Source of the DNA: Episyrphus balteatus | Taxonomy: Eukaryota; Arthropoda; Insecta; Diptera; Syrphidae | Assembly (NCBI RefSeq): GCF_945859705.1 | Contig: NC_079137.1 | Location: 65,719,803 to 65,783,802, forward strand | DNA length: 64,000 bases | Direction: 5' to 3' | In this document: one piece after another, positions 1 through 10,520 of the stretch | How the letters are laid out: each line of letters begins with the position of its first letter | Numbering within the stretch: the stretch's first letter is position 1 | Program-made: the position numbers and the translations under genes | The notes under the pieces: generated by a model | Databases searched by the model: none | The model's input: only the letters and a program-made list of their open reading frames with translations | What the model was told of the DNA's origin: nothing

Positions 1-432
1 TTTTTGTTGTTGTCTCCTCGCTGTCGAGTTAAGAGTTGGTTGAAAATGTTGATTTTTCTCACACAATTTTTGACCAGCTTTTGCGGAAGAGCGCAGAAAA
101 GCTATTTGTAAATTTTTTTATAGGTTATAATTTAATTCAGGGTTGTTGTTTTTTTATGAAAAGGTGCTGAGTTAATGAGAAATTCCATTTGATGGGTTTA
201 TATTTTTTTATGAATAGACTTGTCACACTGTTTTATGGAAGTGAGAGTCTTTCAACCATGAAAATATCTTGATCGCATGAGTCGCACGCACTTGTTCTTA
301 TAATTTTTATCTAGTTATTAAATTGTTTCTGTTAAATAATTATAAGTGGTTTGCTTCAAGCTGAAGGAAGAGTCTCAGAGAATAGACAAATACACATCCA
401 GAAGTAAAATATTACCCGAGTAAAAATGGAAT
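1..432. other. AT-rich non-coding DNA, no feature seen
   Basis: AT-rich sequence with short T runs and no open reading frame, tandem repeat or tRNA-like arm that I can support. It ends at the ACCCGAGTAAAA motif (413-424), which also precedes the family A element near 40.43 kb, so 413 may be the true outer border of the element that follows. Confidence 0.5.
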
Positions 433-815
433 ATTCCGCCGCACCACGACTGCACCACGTCCGCACCATTTAATTTTTAATGAAAAATTTGGTGCAACAC
501 CGCTGCACCATTACCAAAAAATTTATATTCTCTTACTTATACAAGTGTTTAAGTCGTCTTCAAAGTTATTTTGACTTAAGCAGCAAATTGCCAGTTCGTA
601 TGAACATGACTTGATGGTCGAGTGGTTAAGGTGTTGGAGTTCGAATTGAAAGTGCTCTATATACTCGGGTTCGAATCTCATTGGTAGGTTTTTTTTTATT
701 TTTTATTTTTCAACTATCCAAAATTATGTATCATGGTGCAGCGAATTTTTCATACAAAATGAAATGGTGCGGACGTGGTGCAGATGTGGTGCGGCGGTGC
801 ACTATGGGACCAAAC
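430..815 (+). mobile_element. Family A TIR element, copy 1, with tRNA-like core
   Basis: The two ends are inverted copies of a GC-rich block. The left arm at 436-489 contains CGCACCACGACTGCACCACG, and the right arm at 744-797 is its reverse complement with a few mismatches, continuing inward into ATGAAAAATT / AATTTTTCAT. The AT-rich interior carries a type II tRNA-like sequence at 608-688. No coding capacity is present, so movement would depend on enzymes encoded elsewhere. Copy 2 at 40432-40963 shares the arms, the interior (ACTTATACAA, TTATTTTGACTTAAG, AAATTGCCAGTTCGTA) and the tRNA-like core in the same order. That makes this a real family and not a chance palindrome. The outer right end (TGGGACCAAACGA) recurs inverted at 3734-3750. 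No target duplication could be assigned. Confidence 0.75.
608..688 (+). other. tRNA-like Pol III module (type II, Ser/Leu-like), degenerate
   Basis: An A-box match TGGTCGAGTGG is at 615-625 and a B-box match GGTTCGAATC at 668-677. The spacing and the extra arm between anticodon region and T arm (GTGCTCTATATACT) resemble a class II tRNA (Ser or Leu type). Acceptor strands do not pair and the T stem has mismatches, so this is not a functional tRNA gene. It may still be an internal RNA polymerase III promoter. The anticodon cannot be assigned with confidence. Confidence 0.6.
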
Positions 816-1569
816 GATGTAAATCATTTCAAAATTCCATAACTTTTTTGTTTCTCAATATTTTTTTTTGAAATTTGGCACGGATATAGGTACTACAATG
901 TATATGCTTCAACATGTTATAAAAATCAGAGCTAAAAAAATTAGGAATGTATTTATTATAAAACAGAAATTATGAAAAAGTGCTCAAATTCATCAATTAA
1001 TGGCTAAATTCATATACAAAATTATATTTAAGTCTTTGTATTTTGTTTTTAAATATAAGTGAAGTTATCCTGGATATAATAAATTGATAAGACAGCAAAA
1101 ATTAAAAGATTATAAATTAAAAAAAAGCATACGAACGAAAGAGAATATAAAACTCATTGTATATAGGTAGAATTTATTTTATAAGTAAGAAAAGAAAGAA
1201 AAATGTTAAAGAGATAAGTATTCACAAACGTAGAAACTAAATTAACCACTTTCTTAATTAACTCAAAATTAGTGTGTATTTTAAAAAAAAATCAAACAAC
1301 AAAATGGGTTTAAAGAGGAAAAAAGTATCAAAACGAAATAGAATATGAAAATAATTTATGTTTTATAGAGAAGACTTTTACAAAATAAAACAAATGCTTG
1401 AGATAAGAATTAAGATAGCGTAAACAAATACAAGTTTGAAAAAATGGGTTGAAATTAAATTAAATCAAATCTGCAGATTTTGATTTTCGGCACTTGATGG
1501 GATGGATTTTGATGGGACTTGAAATCCGTTCCGAATGTCAATCTTGTTGGGAATTCGCTATATACATAC
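816..1569. other. AT-rich non-coding DNA
   Basis: Very AT-rich spacer between the family A and family B elements, with A and T runs and no coding signal. No supported feature was found. Confidence 0.5.
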
Positions 1570-2301
1570 ATAAAGTGTCCCAAAAGTAATAAATTTAAAC
1601 AACATATCCCAAGTTCTTACCATTTTCGATTAAATGCACATCTTGTGAAATTTCGAAAAATTCCTACTTTGAAACAGTATTTTGCTTCCCCTGTTCATAA
1701 TTGATTTTTGTTTTTACAAAACGTTCACTAAAACATTGGTAAATAAGAAACAATAAATTATTTAATCCAAACACTTTTTATTTAGTTAGCAGTTTTGAGT
1801 CTTAATGAAACTCAATTTCTTACTTATATTGAAAATATAAATTGTAAATTTTGAAACTGGTTTATAATTTTTAAAACCTACGTAGTTATCACGGTTTAAA
1901 AAAAAAGTATTAAAGTTTCGGAAATTGAAGTTATAACGAAAGATACTATAATTTGAATTCAACGAAACAAGGTTTTTCAGAGTAAGAAAAAACAATAAAA
2001 AACATATTTTTTTGTTTAAACTAATTTGTGGCGAAATGGCAAGCGAAATATTTTTGTTTGTTAATTGTTCTTTATTATCAATTATTGTTTTAGGGACACA
2101 TTTGTAAAAAAACAAAAATAAATTATGAACAGGGGAAGCAAAATACTGTTTTAAAGTAGGAATTTTTCGAAATTTCACAAGAAGTGCATTTAATCGAAAA
2201 CCGTAAATATTTGGGATAAACAAGTTACAAAATTTTAAGAGCCCTTTAAAAAGCCTATGAGAATATTTCATTCGAATCATTAATTTTGAGACACCCTGTA
2301 G
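1570..2301. mobile_element. Family B foldback element, copy 1
   Basis: Two long arms face each other. The left arm (about 1570-1760) reads GTGTCCCAAAAGTAAT, then TTTTCGATTAAATGCAC, and TTTTGCTTCCCCTGTTCATA. The right arm (about 2058-2300) is its reverse complement and ends GAGACACCCTGTAG. The left arm lacks roughly 45 bp present in the right arm. The matching stretches of the two reading frames across the arms (1519-1704 plus, 1786-2280 minus) are simply the same repeat read from both sides, so they are not genes. A third copy of the right arm is at 46010-46285. Confidence 0.75.
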
Positions 2302-2309
2302 ATGACAGT

Positions 2310-2830
2310 AAAAAAAAAAAAATCATGTGTGCAATTAACACGTGTTAGAAGTGAAACCTTAAAAAATCATTTTTCTTGCAAAAAAAAAAATAAAATAGAA
2401 AAAATCTACCTATTTTTATTCTATCACCTTCAAATCCATGTTTTTTATATGACAACCTATACAAGCTTGTTGTCTTAGCTCAAAATATATATATCGATCA
2501 AGTCTATGAGACATCTACAAAAAGAGCTAGAATTTTTTAAACTCGATGGAATTTCATCCAAAAATCAAAAAAAAACATTTATTTTTATGTTCTCATGCTA
2601 TTAAATCAATTTTTTTGTTTGACAACCTATATAACAAATTTTATACCATGTGAAAGCTTATTGTTTCACCTTGGATAATGATGAATAAATCTTACTTCAA
2701 ATATGTCTACAAGAGAAGTTAGAATTTTTTAAAGTCAACCATGTCGAATTTCCAGACTGAGATTACGGTACTTCCTACACTGGTAGCTGGCCATCGCCAA
2801 CAGATCTCCACAGGTGTTTTGAGGTATTTT
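2310..2830 (-). repeat. Family C dispersed repeat, copy 1
   Basis: The reverse complement of this stretch aligns by eye with 16400-17040. It begins with GTACCGTAATCT and CGACATGGTTG-type sequence, followed by TTTAAAAAATT, an AAGGTGAAA block and GTTGTCA, in the same order. Inside, two imperfect direct units each carry TTTTT...GACAACCTATA and GAGAAGTTAGAATTTTTTAAA-like segments (about 2440-2560 and 2610-2740). No coding capacity. The element type is unknown. Confidence 0.6.
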
Positions 2831-3733
2831 TAATTTTTTTCAATTTAATATTGTGTTACTTGTAGAGCACGTAACGTTATGTGTGGTATATCAAATAAAA
2901 GGTTATGTTATCAGCTTGCGTATTAAAGTTAAATCAAATTTGTATGTGCACTAGATCAAAAGATATAACGTGTGTTGGAAAAGAACATCTTTTTACCGTT
3001 ATCTCCGAATTTTGAATATGAAATTAATTTAAATTTTGTACAATTATAATATATTTAATAACCCATCTACAGTACAAATTTCATTCATCTATCTATTAAA
3101 ACAAAAAAGTTATAACAAGTTGAAGTCGTGTCGCGTTTTCGTTTCATCTTGTTTCAAATCACTACGATACTAAAGAAGTTTTCACTTCAAAAAGTTTGCA
3201 AACATTTTTGGAAAATTTTTATTTTATACATTTTTGACCGTAAATCAAAATGGCGCAAATATGCGCAAAATTTTATTTTTATTCCTTAATTTTGAGTAAT
3301 ATGAGATTCTAAATTCATTCATAACTCGACATCGGCAGTCGTCGACAAAGTAGAAATCTACAATTGAAAATTAAAGTTGGCACAATTACTTCCCATTAAT
3401 TGTAATTTTTTACAAGCAATCAATTTAAAGTACATTCAAAAACAAATGACGGATTTATAAAGTAGAGATTCCAACCCTTTTTATTGATATACAACACTTA
3501 TAAGGTTTCTTCACAAACTTCTGAGAAAACTAAGTTTAAACTGTTGTATAAAATATAACGAAAAACAATAAAAAATAAAATGTAAGGTTCGAGACTCATT
3601 TTAAGTACTTTTATCCAAAATATATTAAAAACAATGTATGCTATCATAATTGCGCACATTTCTATTATGTTAAACAATCATTACTTTTTTGAAATGATCA
3701 CATTTGTTAAAACCAATTTTGAGATGGTTTTGG
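2831..3733. other. AT-rich non-coding DNA
   Basis: AT-rich DNA with no supported gene or tandem repeat. Segments such as TGGCGCAAATATGCGCA (3250-3266) are short local palindromes only. Confidence 0.45.
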
Positions 3734-3778
3734 TCGTTTGGTCCCATTGTGCGGTGGTGCGGCTGTAGGGCGGCAACC
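3734..3778 (-). repeat. Family A solitary arm
   Basis: TCGTTTGGTCCCATTGTGCG followed by GTGGTGCGGCTG matches the outer right end of family A copy 1 in inverted orientation (TGGGACCAAACGA, 804-816). No tRNA-like core or partner arm is obvious nearby. It is a truncated relic, or the far end of a larger composite with copy 1. Confidence 0.55.
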
Positions 3779-4890
3779 AAGAAATTTTTATATTTTTCTT
3801 GTCATTAAAAAATCAATTTCTATTTTTTTAATCGTGATAAAATTATGTCAAGCATTTGGCATCACCACTAAGCATTTAGGACAATTCTAGGTGGTGGAGA
3901 CTGGGATAAGAACTCAGACCACTGGCGTCATCTTAAATGGAAATGGGTTTTTAAATTATATCTATTGATACTTATAACATCGCATGATCTTAAATTAATT
4001 GAGCATATTAGAAATAAAGCAACGACAAAATATTGCCAAAAAAATGAACCTATTCAAACTGCTGTTGGTAATTTTCTTAGCTGACGCTTATTATTTGTTC
4101 CTAAAACTAATATTAACCCAATCAATCAAAACCTCCCTTTCAACTTTGATGCAATTTCAATTTTTCCCAACTCTCAAGTCACGTTTTTTTAACATTAAAA
4201 AAAAAAGTGTAAAATAAAATTTTTAAAAAACAAACTTCCTCAATTCGATTAATCAATTTCACCTGGCATTATTATAGTCTAGCTGTGAGTTTTACTTTTT
4301 TTTTTCGTAAAATATCCTTTGACAGTGAAGTGTTACACCGAAAACGTGTAACTGGTTAAGCTATAAAAATATATATATTCAAGGCCAAATCGTTTAGCCA
4401 ATAACCGCAGGTGCCAGCACTATAACAAAACGTTTAGTATGCATTTCTCGTTTTCAGCTCGCTTCGTTACCTTCTCCCAAAAATGTAAAAAAAAAAACAG
4501 AAAAAATAACGTGCTCATCACAAACCACCACCGCCAGCTGCTGGTTGCTGCTTTTATTGCAGAAAGTAATAATCCCACACGACCATGATGGTTGCGACTG
4601 CGAGTCTCTCCCAAGGCACTTGCACTTTCTGTTGGGAAAAAGTCACTGCATATCGTCGTCAGTCGCCTTCATCGTCGCAAACATCTAAAAAATTTACCTT
4701 TTTGATGCAGTTTTTGGTTTTGAAATGTAGTTGAAATCAGCGATGTTATAAATATTGTTTCGGATTTGATTATGTTATGAGTTTTTGAAGATTTAAGGTG
4801 GAAACTCTAACTTTTTCAATTCACAACTTTTTCAACATATTGTTAAATATTTTTCCATTACTTGTGGTATGGCAAGAAAAAATACTTCCA
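3779..4890. other. Non-coding DNA with a possible tRNA-like relic
   Basis: Mostly AT-rich. At 3888-3935 a GGTGGTGGAG segment precedes a 5 bp stem, CTGGG/CTCAG, closing a 7-base loop (3901-3917). That shape resembles a decayed T arm. The match is weak and may be chance. A 7 bp perfect inverted repeat, GTTACAC/GTGTAAC, lies at 4332-4352. The part at 4400-4680 is less AT-rich, with CAG/CTG-rich unique sequence. Confidence 0.35.
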
Positions 4891-4894
4891 ACCT

Positions 4895-6155
4895 CTGGAA
4901 CGTATCACAAGTTTCTCCGGATTTTTCCAGGCAATATCTGGTGTTTTTTAAGTTTTTACTCTCAAATATTGTTTTTGTAAGTATCACCAATCGCTCCTTA
5001 ATTCCTAAGGTAAGTATCACAGAGTGTTTGAAATACATACCATGGATTATTATTATAAATACTTAGGGAATATATCAGCAAAATTTCACTTATTGCATCG
5101 TTAGTTATCACAGAATGTTTATATAAGAATCATGAATTATTGCGATTAATATCCTGATGAGTATCACAGATTAATCCATTAAATATCACAGATTTATTTG
5201 TTAACATACATTATTCCGAGGTATTGCTATCACTAATCACTCCTTTAAAGATCACGGATTTACCTTAAAAATATGATAAATAATTTTTGCAAGTATCACA
5301 GGAATATTTCAGCTACTTTTAATTCATCACAACTGTAAGTATCACAGATTGCTTAAATAGTCACCATGAATTAATACCATTAATATCCCGCTTGTATTTC
5401 TTGAGTATCACAATTTTTTTGTTAAATATCACAAAATTGAACAGTCTCATAGATTACTCAGGGACAACGGTGTCACTAACTGCTCCTAAAAGAGTCATGG
5501 ATTTTAATGGAAATTATCACAAATTGTCCTTAAATATATCACGGATGAATCATGTAAATATAACAGGAATATTCAATCAAGGTATCACCCATTACAAGTT
5601 TGAACTAACGTGATAACTATCACAAGAAATGCTTGGCTAGGAATAAAAGACTGCATCGGCAGGTATCACATTTTACAATATGCTCTCAAAAGTATCATCC
5701 ATAAGAATCACAGATTTTGAAGATATCACAGATTAGCCGCGAAAGTATCATGAAAATATTTCAACTTAGTATCACTCATTGATCTGCAGGTATAAGAGAT
5801 TGTTTATATAAATATGTATCAGGAATTAATGTGACTAGTATATCAAAGGTCTCATGTGAATATCACGGATTTCTTTGTTAAATATCACAAATTCGTAATG
5901 TATCATAGATTACTAAAATATTTACTATAAAGATTGCAGGTTGCATTGGCAGGTATCACATATTAATTTAAGTATCACAGATCTCTCTGGTATCACAGAT
6001 TACTCTGGATTATCTGTAAGTATCACAGATTTCTACGTTAAATATCACAGATAGTCCAGATAAGCACCGTGGATGGATAAGACCTGAAAGTATTCCAGAT
6101 ATTGTCAGGTAAGTACCTACACCACGCATTGTTTTTATATGTATCACAGGCTTCT
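4895..6155 (+). repeat. Irregular cluster of the TATCACAGAT motif
   Basis: About 35 copies of (G/A)TATCAC, most extended to TATCACAGATT, occur almost all on the plus strand with spacings from about 15 to 90 bp. Clear copies are at 5012, 5161, 5185, 5338, 5724, 5972, 5990, 6020 and 6045. The sequence between motifs is unrelated in most cases, so this is not a simple tandem array. Short reading frames here are accidental. Confidence 0.85.
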
Positions 6156-6189
6156 CTCATTAGTCTCTAAGAAAACTCCGTTCGAAATT

Positions 6190-6960
6190 TTACATCACAA
6201 TTCCTATAACAACCCTGTGCGTTGATATAATAAATGATGTTTGTCACTCAAAGCACATTTCTCACGACGACACTCATTGCAATTTATCATCAACACTCAC
6301 GTAAACACATTCGAAATTCGAAGTGATGGCGCGGCACAGTGACGGTTACGGTGACCGCATCCTTTCGAACAAAAACAAGGTTATGTGCCAAATCGGGAGT
6401 CCTTCACAGCAGCGAATGCGCCCATTGGGAAAAACACAAGGCAAAGCAAAAGACGAAATGTGCCGTGAAATTGTTTAGGGTAGTACCTATATACTCTTGG
6501 TGTGACTTCTTGCACTTCCAATTGCATGGAAACTTACCTTTACAATGGAATTTGAAATTCATTGTTTCACAGAGTGAGTCTCGAAGGAATTTCGCTAAAC
6601 TGATTATAATGCGTTTTCAATTCCACAAAATGGAACACCAATTGAGTAGAAGGTACTTGAAGTCAGACTCCTTCGATGGATGCTGGTATGAAATTTATGC
6701 GAAAATTTGTAAAGCATATAGAGAATGTAACTTGATTGACTTGGTTTTGAACTGGTGCATGTGTTACGGAGCGCACTTACACGCCCCATATGAACGAACA
6801 GAGTCAGTGCGGTGTTCAGGTCGGTAACTTCTGGGACCTTTGGTGCGGTGTGTGTGTCCATCGGAAAACAATCAATCTTCAATTGTGGGGCAGGTGTAAG
6901 ATGCTTGTACACCAGACTCTTGCTATATCGAACTGAAACGGTTCCAATAAATAATATGCA
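6190..6960. other. Unique, less AT-rich block without a supported gene
   Basis: Sequence complexity rises and AT runs disappear. A 162-codon frame (6339-6827, plus) opens here, overlapped by a 102-codon frame on the minus strand (6604-6912). The 162-residue product has no motif I recognise, starts at no evident promoter and has no relative in the window. I do not call it a gene. The block is a better candidate for regulatory DNA or an exon of a non-coding transcript. Confidence 0.35.
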
Positions 6961-7585
6961 GTGCTAAGTAATGGAAGCCTTAAGAATTATTTATTGATGG
7001 TTCGAGATGTAGGTATGTAAGGTAAAGTGCTCTTGTGTTTCTCTGTGTGTGAAAATGGACTTCTTCTTCTTTAGATATAAGAGGAATGATGTTGATGTTG
7101 ATGGGGGAATTATAAAGAGCTTCAGGGAGGATGTTATTTATAAAATTTTATCTCAGATAACTCTTCCTGTTTTACAGATATTTTGGTGTATCCTTTGGAT
7201 CTGGCAAGTGCAACTACAACTTGCTTGCAATTCAAGATGGAAAATTAATTTCTTCTGACGCGGAAAAGATTAAACCGAATAGATTATGAAAAATTTTGTA
7301 ATTTAATCGGTATTGGTAAACGGGGAAGATATTTTCTTTTAATTAAAAAAGATTTTAGGAAAAAATTTATCATTGGACATTTTTGAAAGAAGAGATGATG
7401 GAAGTTTATCATTTGGGAATGATTAGAAAAATGTACGATATTTTAAATAGTTCATTAGAACATTTTATCAATGTTTTGGTAGCAAACTTTTCAAATAATG
7501 GTGAATCACTAGTATTTATCAATCAAGGAAAAAGAAGAATGCAAGGAAAAAGAAGAATAAATAGAATTGAGAAAAAAAAAAATAA
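6961..7585. other. AT-rich unique DNA
   Basis: No supported feature. Its last 80 bases are A-rich with GAAGAAT repeats and lead into a conserved 27-base repeat. Confidence 0.4.
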
Positions 7586-7616
7586 ATAAAGTTCGCTGCT
7601 CAGCTCTTTTGTTTAA
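7586..7616 (+). repeat. Conserved 27-base dispersed repeat, copy 1
   Basis: AAAGTTCGCTGCTCAGCTCT followed by TTTGTTT, preceded by an A-rich tract. Near-identical copies are at 10463-10490 (inverted, one mismatch) and 26095-26124 (direct). Confidence 0.8.
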
Positions 7617-7819
7617 ACGAGACCATTTTATGCTTGCTTAAAAGCGATATGTGAAAATGGAATTAAAGTGACTTTATTCATCAGAATGCGAAATACAAAA
7701 TATCCAAGAGTCGTTTTTTTTAAAATATTTTCCCTTGGAACAATTATTTCATACAAAAAGGTTTCGAGTTATTTAACAATATTCTCGAAAACTCAAACTA
7801 ATTCTAATAAAATTTCATG

Positions 7820-8710
7820 AGTATGAACTTAGCGAAGAACTTTTCGCAAATCGAATTAGTAGTTGCTTAGCATTTTTGTGATATTTTGCTATTAATTGTG
7901 TTGCTTTGTTAGTTTTAGTTTTACTGGCATTTTTCGCTAAGTTCGTGTGAACTTATCGAAGTACAAACTAATTGAATACCAACTTAATCTATATTTTGCT
8001 ACTACATATTTTGTTGAAAATTAATTTCACAAAATTTTGACTTTTTTGTCCTGTGGTTTTTGTGTTTGATTATTTCGCTCAGTTTTTTTAAACATGGCAA
8101 TTCCAAAATAAGTTTATATTTTGTAACTTTTTCGCTACTGGATAGTTTCTTCAATTAGGATTTTGTTGCTCCTAAAGATTTTTTTTAGTGTTTCGCTAAG
8201 TTTATAACAACTTAGATAATTTAAACTAGGTTTATATTTTGTTACTATTTTGTTTCTAATTAGTTGCGTCAACTTTGACTTTGTTGCTCTATTATTGTGG
8301 CAATTTGACTCATTTTGCTAAGTTGATATGAACTTAGCGAAACACTCAGAAATACCTACAAAAACTATCGTAGCAATAAAATCTAAACTGACTTTACTAT
8401 CCAGCTACAAAACAGTGACAAAATATAAACTTATTTTGGATTTGCTAAGTTCATATAAACTGAGCGAAATACCCAAAATACAAAAACTAGCGTAGCAAAA
8501 AAAAAAAATTTTAATTCCCGTAAATAGTTAGCAACAAAATATAGACCTACTTTGTTTTGGTTGGTGGTTCGCTAAGTTCACACAAACTGAGCGAAAAACG
8601 CCAAATTTAAACTGTCATAAGAAATTAGCAACAAAATAGAAAAAAAAAATTAATAAACTACTCCCAATTCGTTTTGCAAAAAGTGCTTCGCTTAGTTCAA
8701 AATGTAGGTT
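7820..8710. repeat. Palindromic motif array centred on CGCTAAGTTC
   Basis: The near-palindrome TTCGCTAAGTT(n)AACTTAGCGAA recurs near 7930, 8193, 8313, 8438 and 8568, with half sites near 7826, 8060 and 8688. Neighbouring copies in the right half are about 117-130 bp apart. Between them a second motif alternates: TTTATATTTTGTTAC in the left half, and its reverse complement GACAAAATATAAACTT in the right half. The whole block therefore also has imperfect mirror symmetry around 8290. No coding capacity. Confidence 0.8.
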
Positions 8711-10462
8711 CCAAGATGTGCCTACAAATCATCATTGCTTCAAAGCTTCCTCTAAATTTATGCTCACTAAAGTGTATTTTCTGTTGATTTATTATTATCA
8801 GTTCTAATTGCCATTATTATTCTCTATCAGCATGAAAATTAACCTACGTTATATTATAAGCACTTTATATGCCAAAAGAATCATAATGACAACTTCATAA
8901 ATATTACCCAACTCAGACAGAAAAGCCTAACCTCTCCCACTACCAAAATAAAAAAAATTGAAAAAAAAAAATGATATACATTATGAGCCATTATGCACTT
9001 AGCTAAAGTATTTTCCGCTTGGAATTTCCCTAGAACACCTGACAGCAAAAAAAAAAAACAATAATAAAAAAAAATTGTCAGAAAAAGGAAAATCTCTAAT
9101 TACACGCTTCCTGCTTTGTTTTTCATGTGTGGTGGAAAACCTTTGGCAAGACAGAACTTAAATAACAACTAACATGGTGTATATCAGAGTGTGCCTGTGC
9201 TGTGTCGCTCCTTGAACAATATAGTATATTAACATCCGCCCGTGTCGTTGTTGTCGTTGGTCTTCGTCGCGCATCCAAGTAGACAATTATAATGGCTCAA
9301 GTAGTGTTTCATATTATACACAACACGCCATATCGCCCAGGCAAAAATGCAAACTCATAGAGTTCAAGTCGTCCATCTGGAAAACAACAAAAAAAAAAAA
9401 TTAAATCGAAAAAAAAAAGAGTGCAAGCTGAAATAAGGCAGTCCAAGAGCTTGGCAGAGAGACAAAAGACACCAGGAGTCAGAGAGTATAACCAGGCTAC
9501 CTTTACCGTGTGGTGTGCTCGCTTATAAAAGGCTCGAGTAGTCAACATAAGAAGACGAGAGAATATATGTGTGACATTGAAATTCCTCATTTGTCTGGGC
9601 TCATTATTTTTACTCGCTCCAGTGCGTGGCTCTTCTCTGTCTTATTATGCTTTCACGGCTAAAATGTTGGGCCTCATAATTATGTCACGTGATGAATTTT
9701 GTTTTTTTTTTTTTGTTTTTATCCAGAAAATAAGTAAAAAAGAGAGAAAGAGAAAGAAGATAAAAATCAAGTGAGTTATTATTGTCGGTGTATGTGACAC
9801 TGGCAAAGGCATAAGAATACACCACTTTTGTACAAGAATCAGACCCTTGTCGACATGTTCAGAGACCCCATTCAGTGGCACGTTGTATGTTACGTACTTA
9901 GCCGTGCACCTTCAAAAAACGTTTCTTTTTTTTTCTATTTTTTGTGTAAGGACGAGTGTCGTCATTATGCACTTTAATTACCAACTTCCGTTCGGTGGTT
10001 GAATTATAGTGGAATATGCGTGCTTTGAATGCACTTTGAGCTGAGCACAGTTAAGGAGGCATATGTGTATACAGAAACATAGCTACCTGACATCAACATC
10101 ACATAAATATCCATCCACTTTGCGACTGTAAATATATTCACGGTCGGAGATGGGTGTTGGGTTGGAAAGTGCTCTCCTTTCATGTCATGCAAGTTAATTA
10201 GAATGAAAAATAAGTTTTTTTTTTCAAAGGGTTAGTACATGTTTCTAGAAGTTAATGAAATTTTCAAGGGTTTTAAACAAAAATAAAAGAAAAAGTTATC
10301 CAGTTTGTGATTTATTGCAAAGTTCATTTTTTTTTTTAATTATAAATTAATAACACAACATAGGTGTTGGACTAAAGTCACATAAATGTTTAACCTTTTA
10401 TTTAGAGTGCTCTTGCAGTTAAAATAAGTTAAATGAAACCAATATTATTTGTAAGGTCATAT
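8711..10462. other. Unique DNA, moderately GC-richer from about 9100 to 10200
   Basis: Non-repetitive sequence with GTCGTT runs and scattered CA-rich segments, interrupted by A/T runs. Reading frames on both strands are short and unremarkable. It has the character of fly intergenic or intronic DNA that could hold enhancers. Confidence 0.4.
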
Positions 10463-10520
10463 AAACAAAAGAGTTGAGCAGCGAACTTTATTTTTTTTTT
10501 CAATTCTTTTTATTCGTCAC
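10463..10520 (-). repeat. Conserved 27-base dispersed repeat, copy 2 (inverted)
   Basis: The reverse complement reads AATAAAAAGAATTG, an A run, then TAAAGTTCGCTGCTCA, ACTCTTTTGTTT. It matches copy 1 including part of the A-rich leader (AATAAATAGAATTGAG), so the repeat is at least about 55 bp. Confidence 0.75.

Noticed and set aside
608..688. Functional tRNA-Ser or tRNA-Leu gene
   Set aside because: A and B boxes fit, but acceptor strands do not pair and the T stem is mismatched; described as tRNA-like only.
1519..2280. Two frames on opposite strands with a shared 28-residue-like segment, suggesting a conserved protein
   Set aside because: The similarity comes from the two inverted arms of the family B element; the third copy at 46.0-46.3 kb does not keep the frame open.
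6339..6827. 162-codon plus-strand open frame
   Set aside because: No recognisable motif, overlapped by another frame on the opposite strand, no promoter or splice context; open frames of this length occur by chance in GC-richer blocks.
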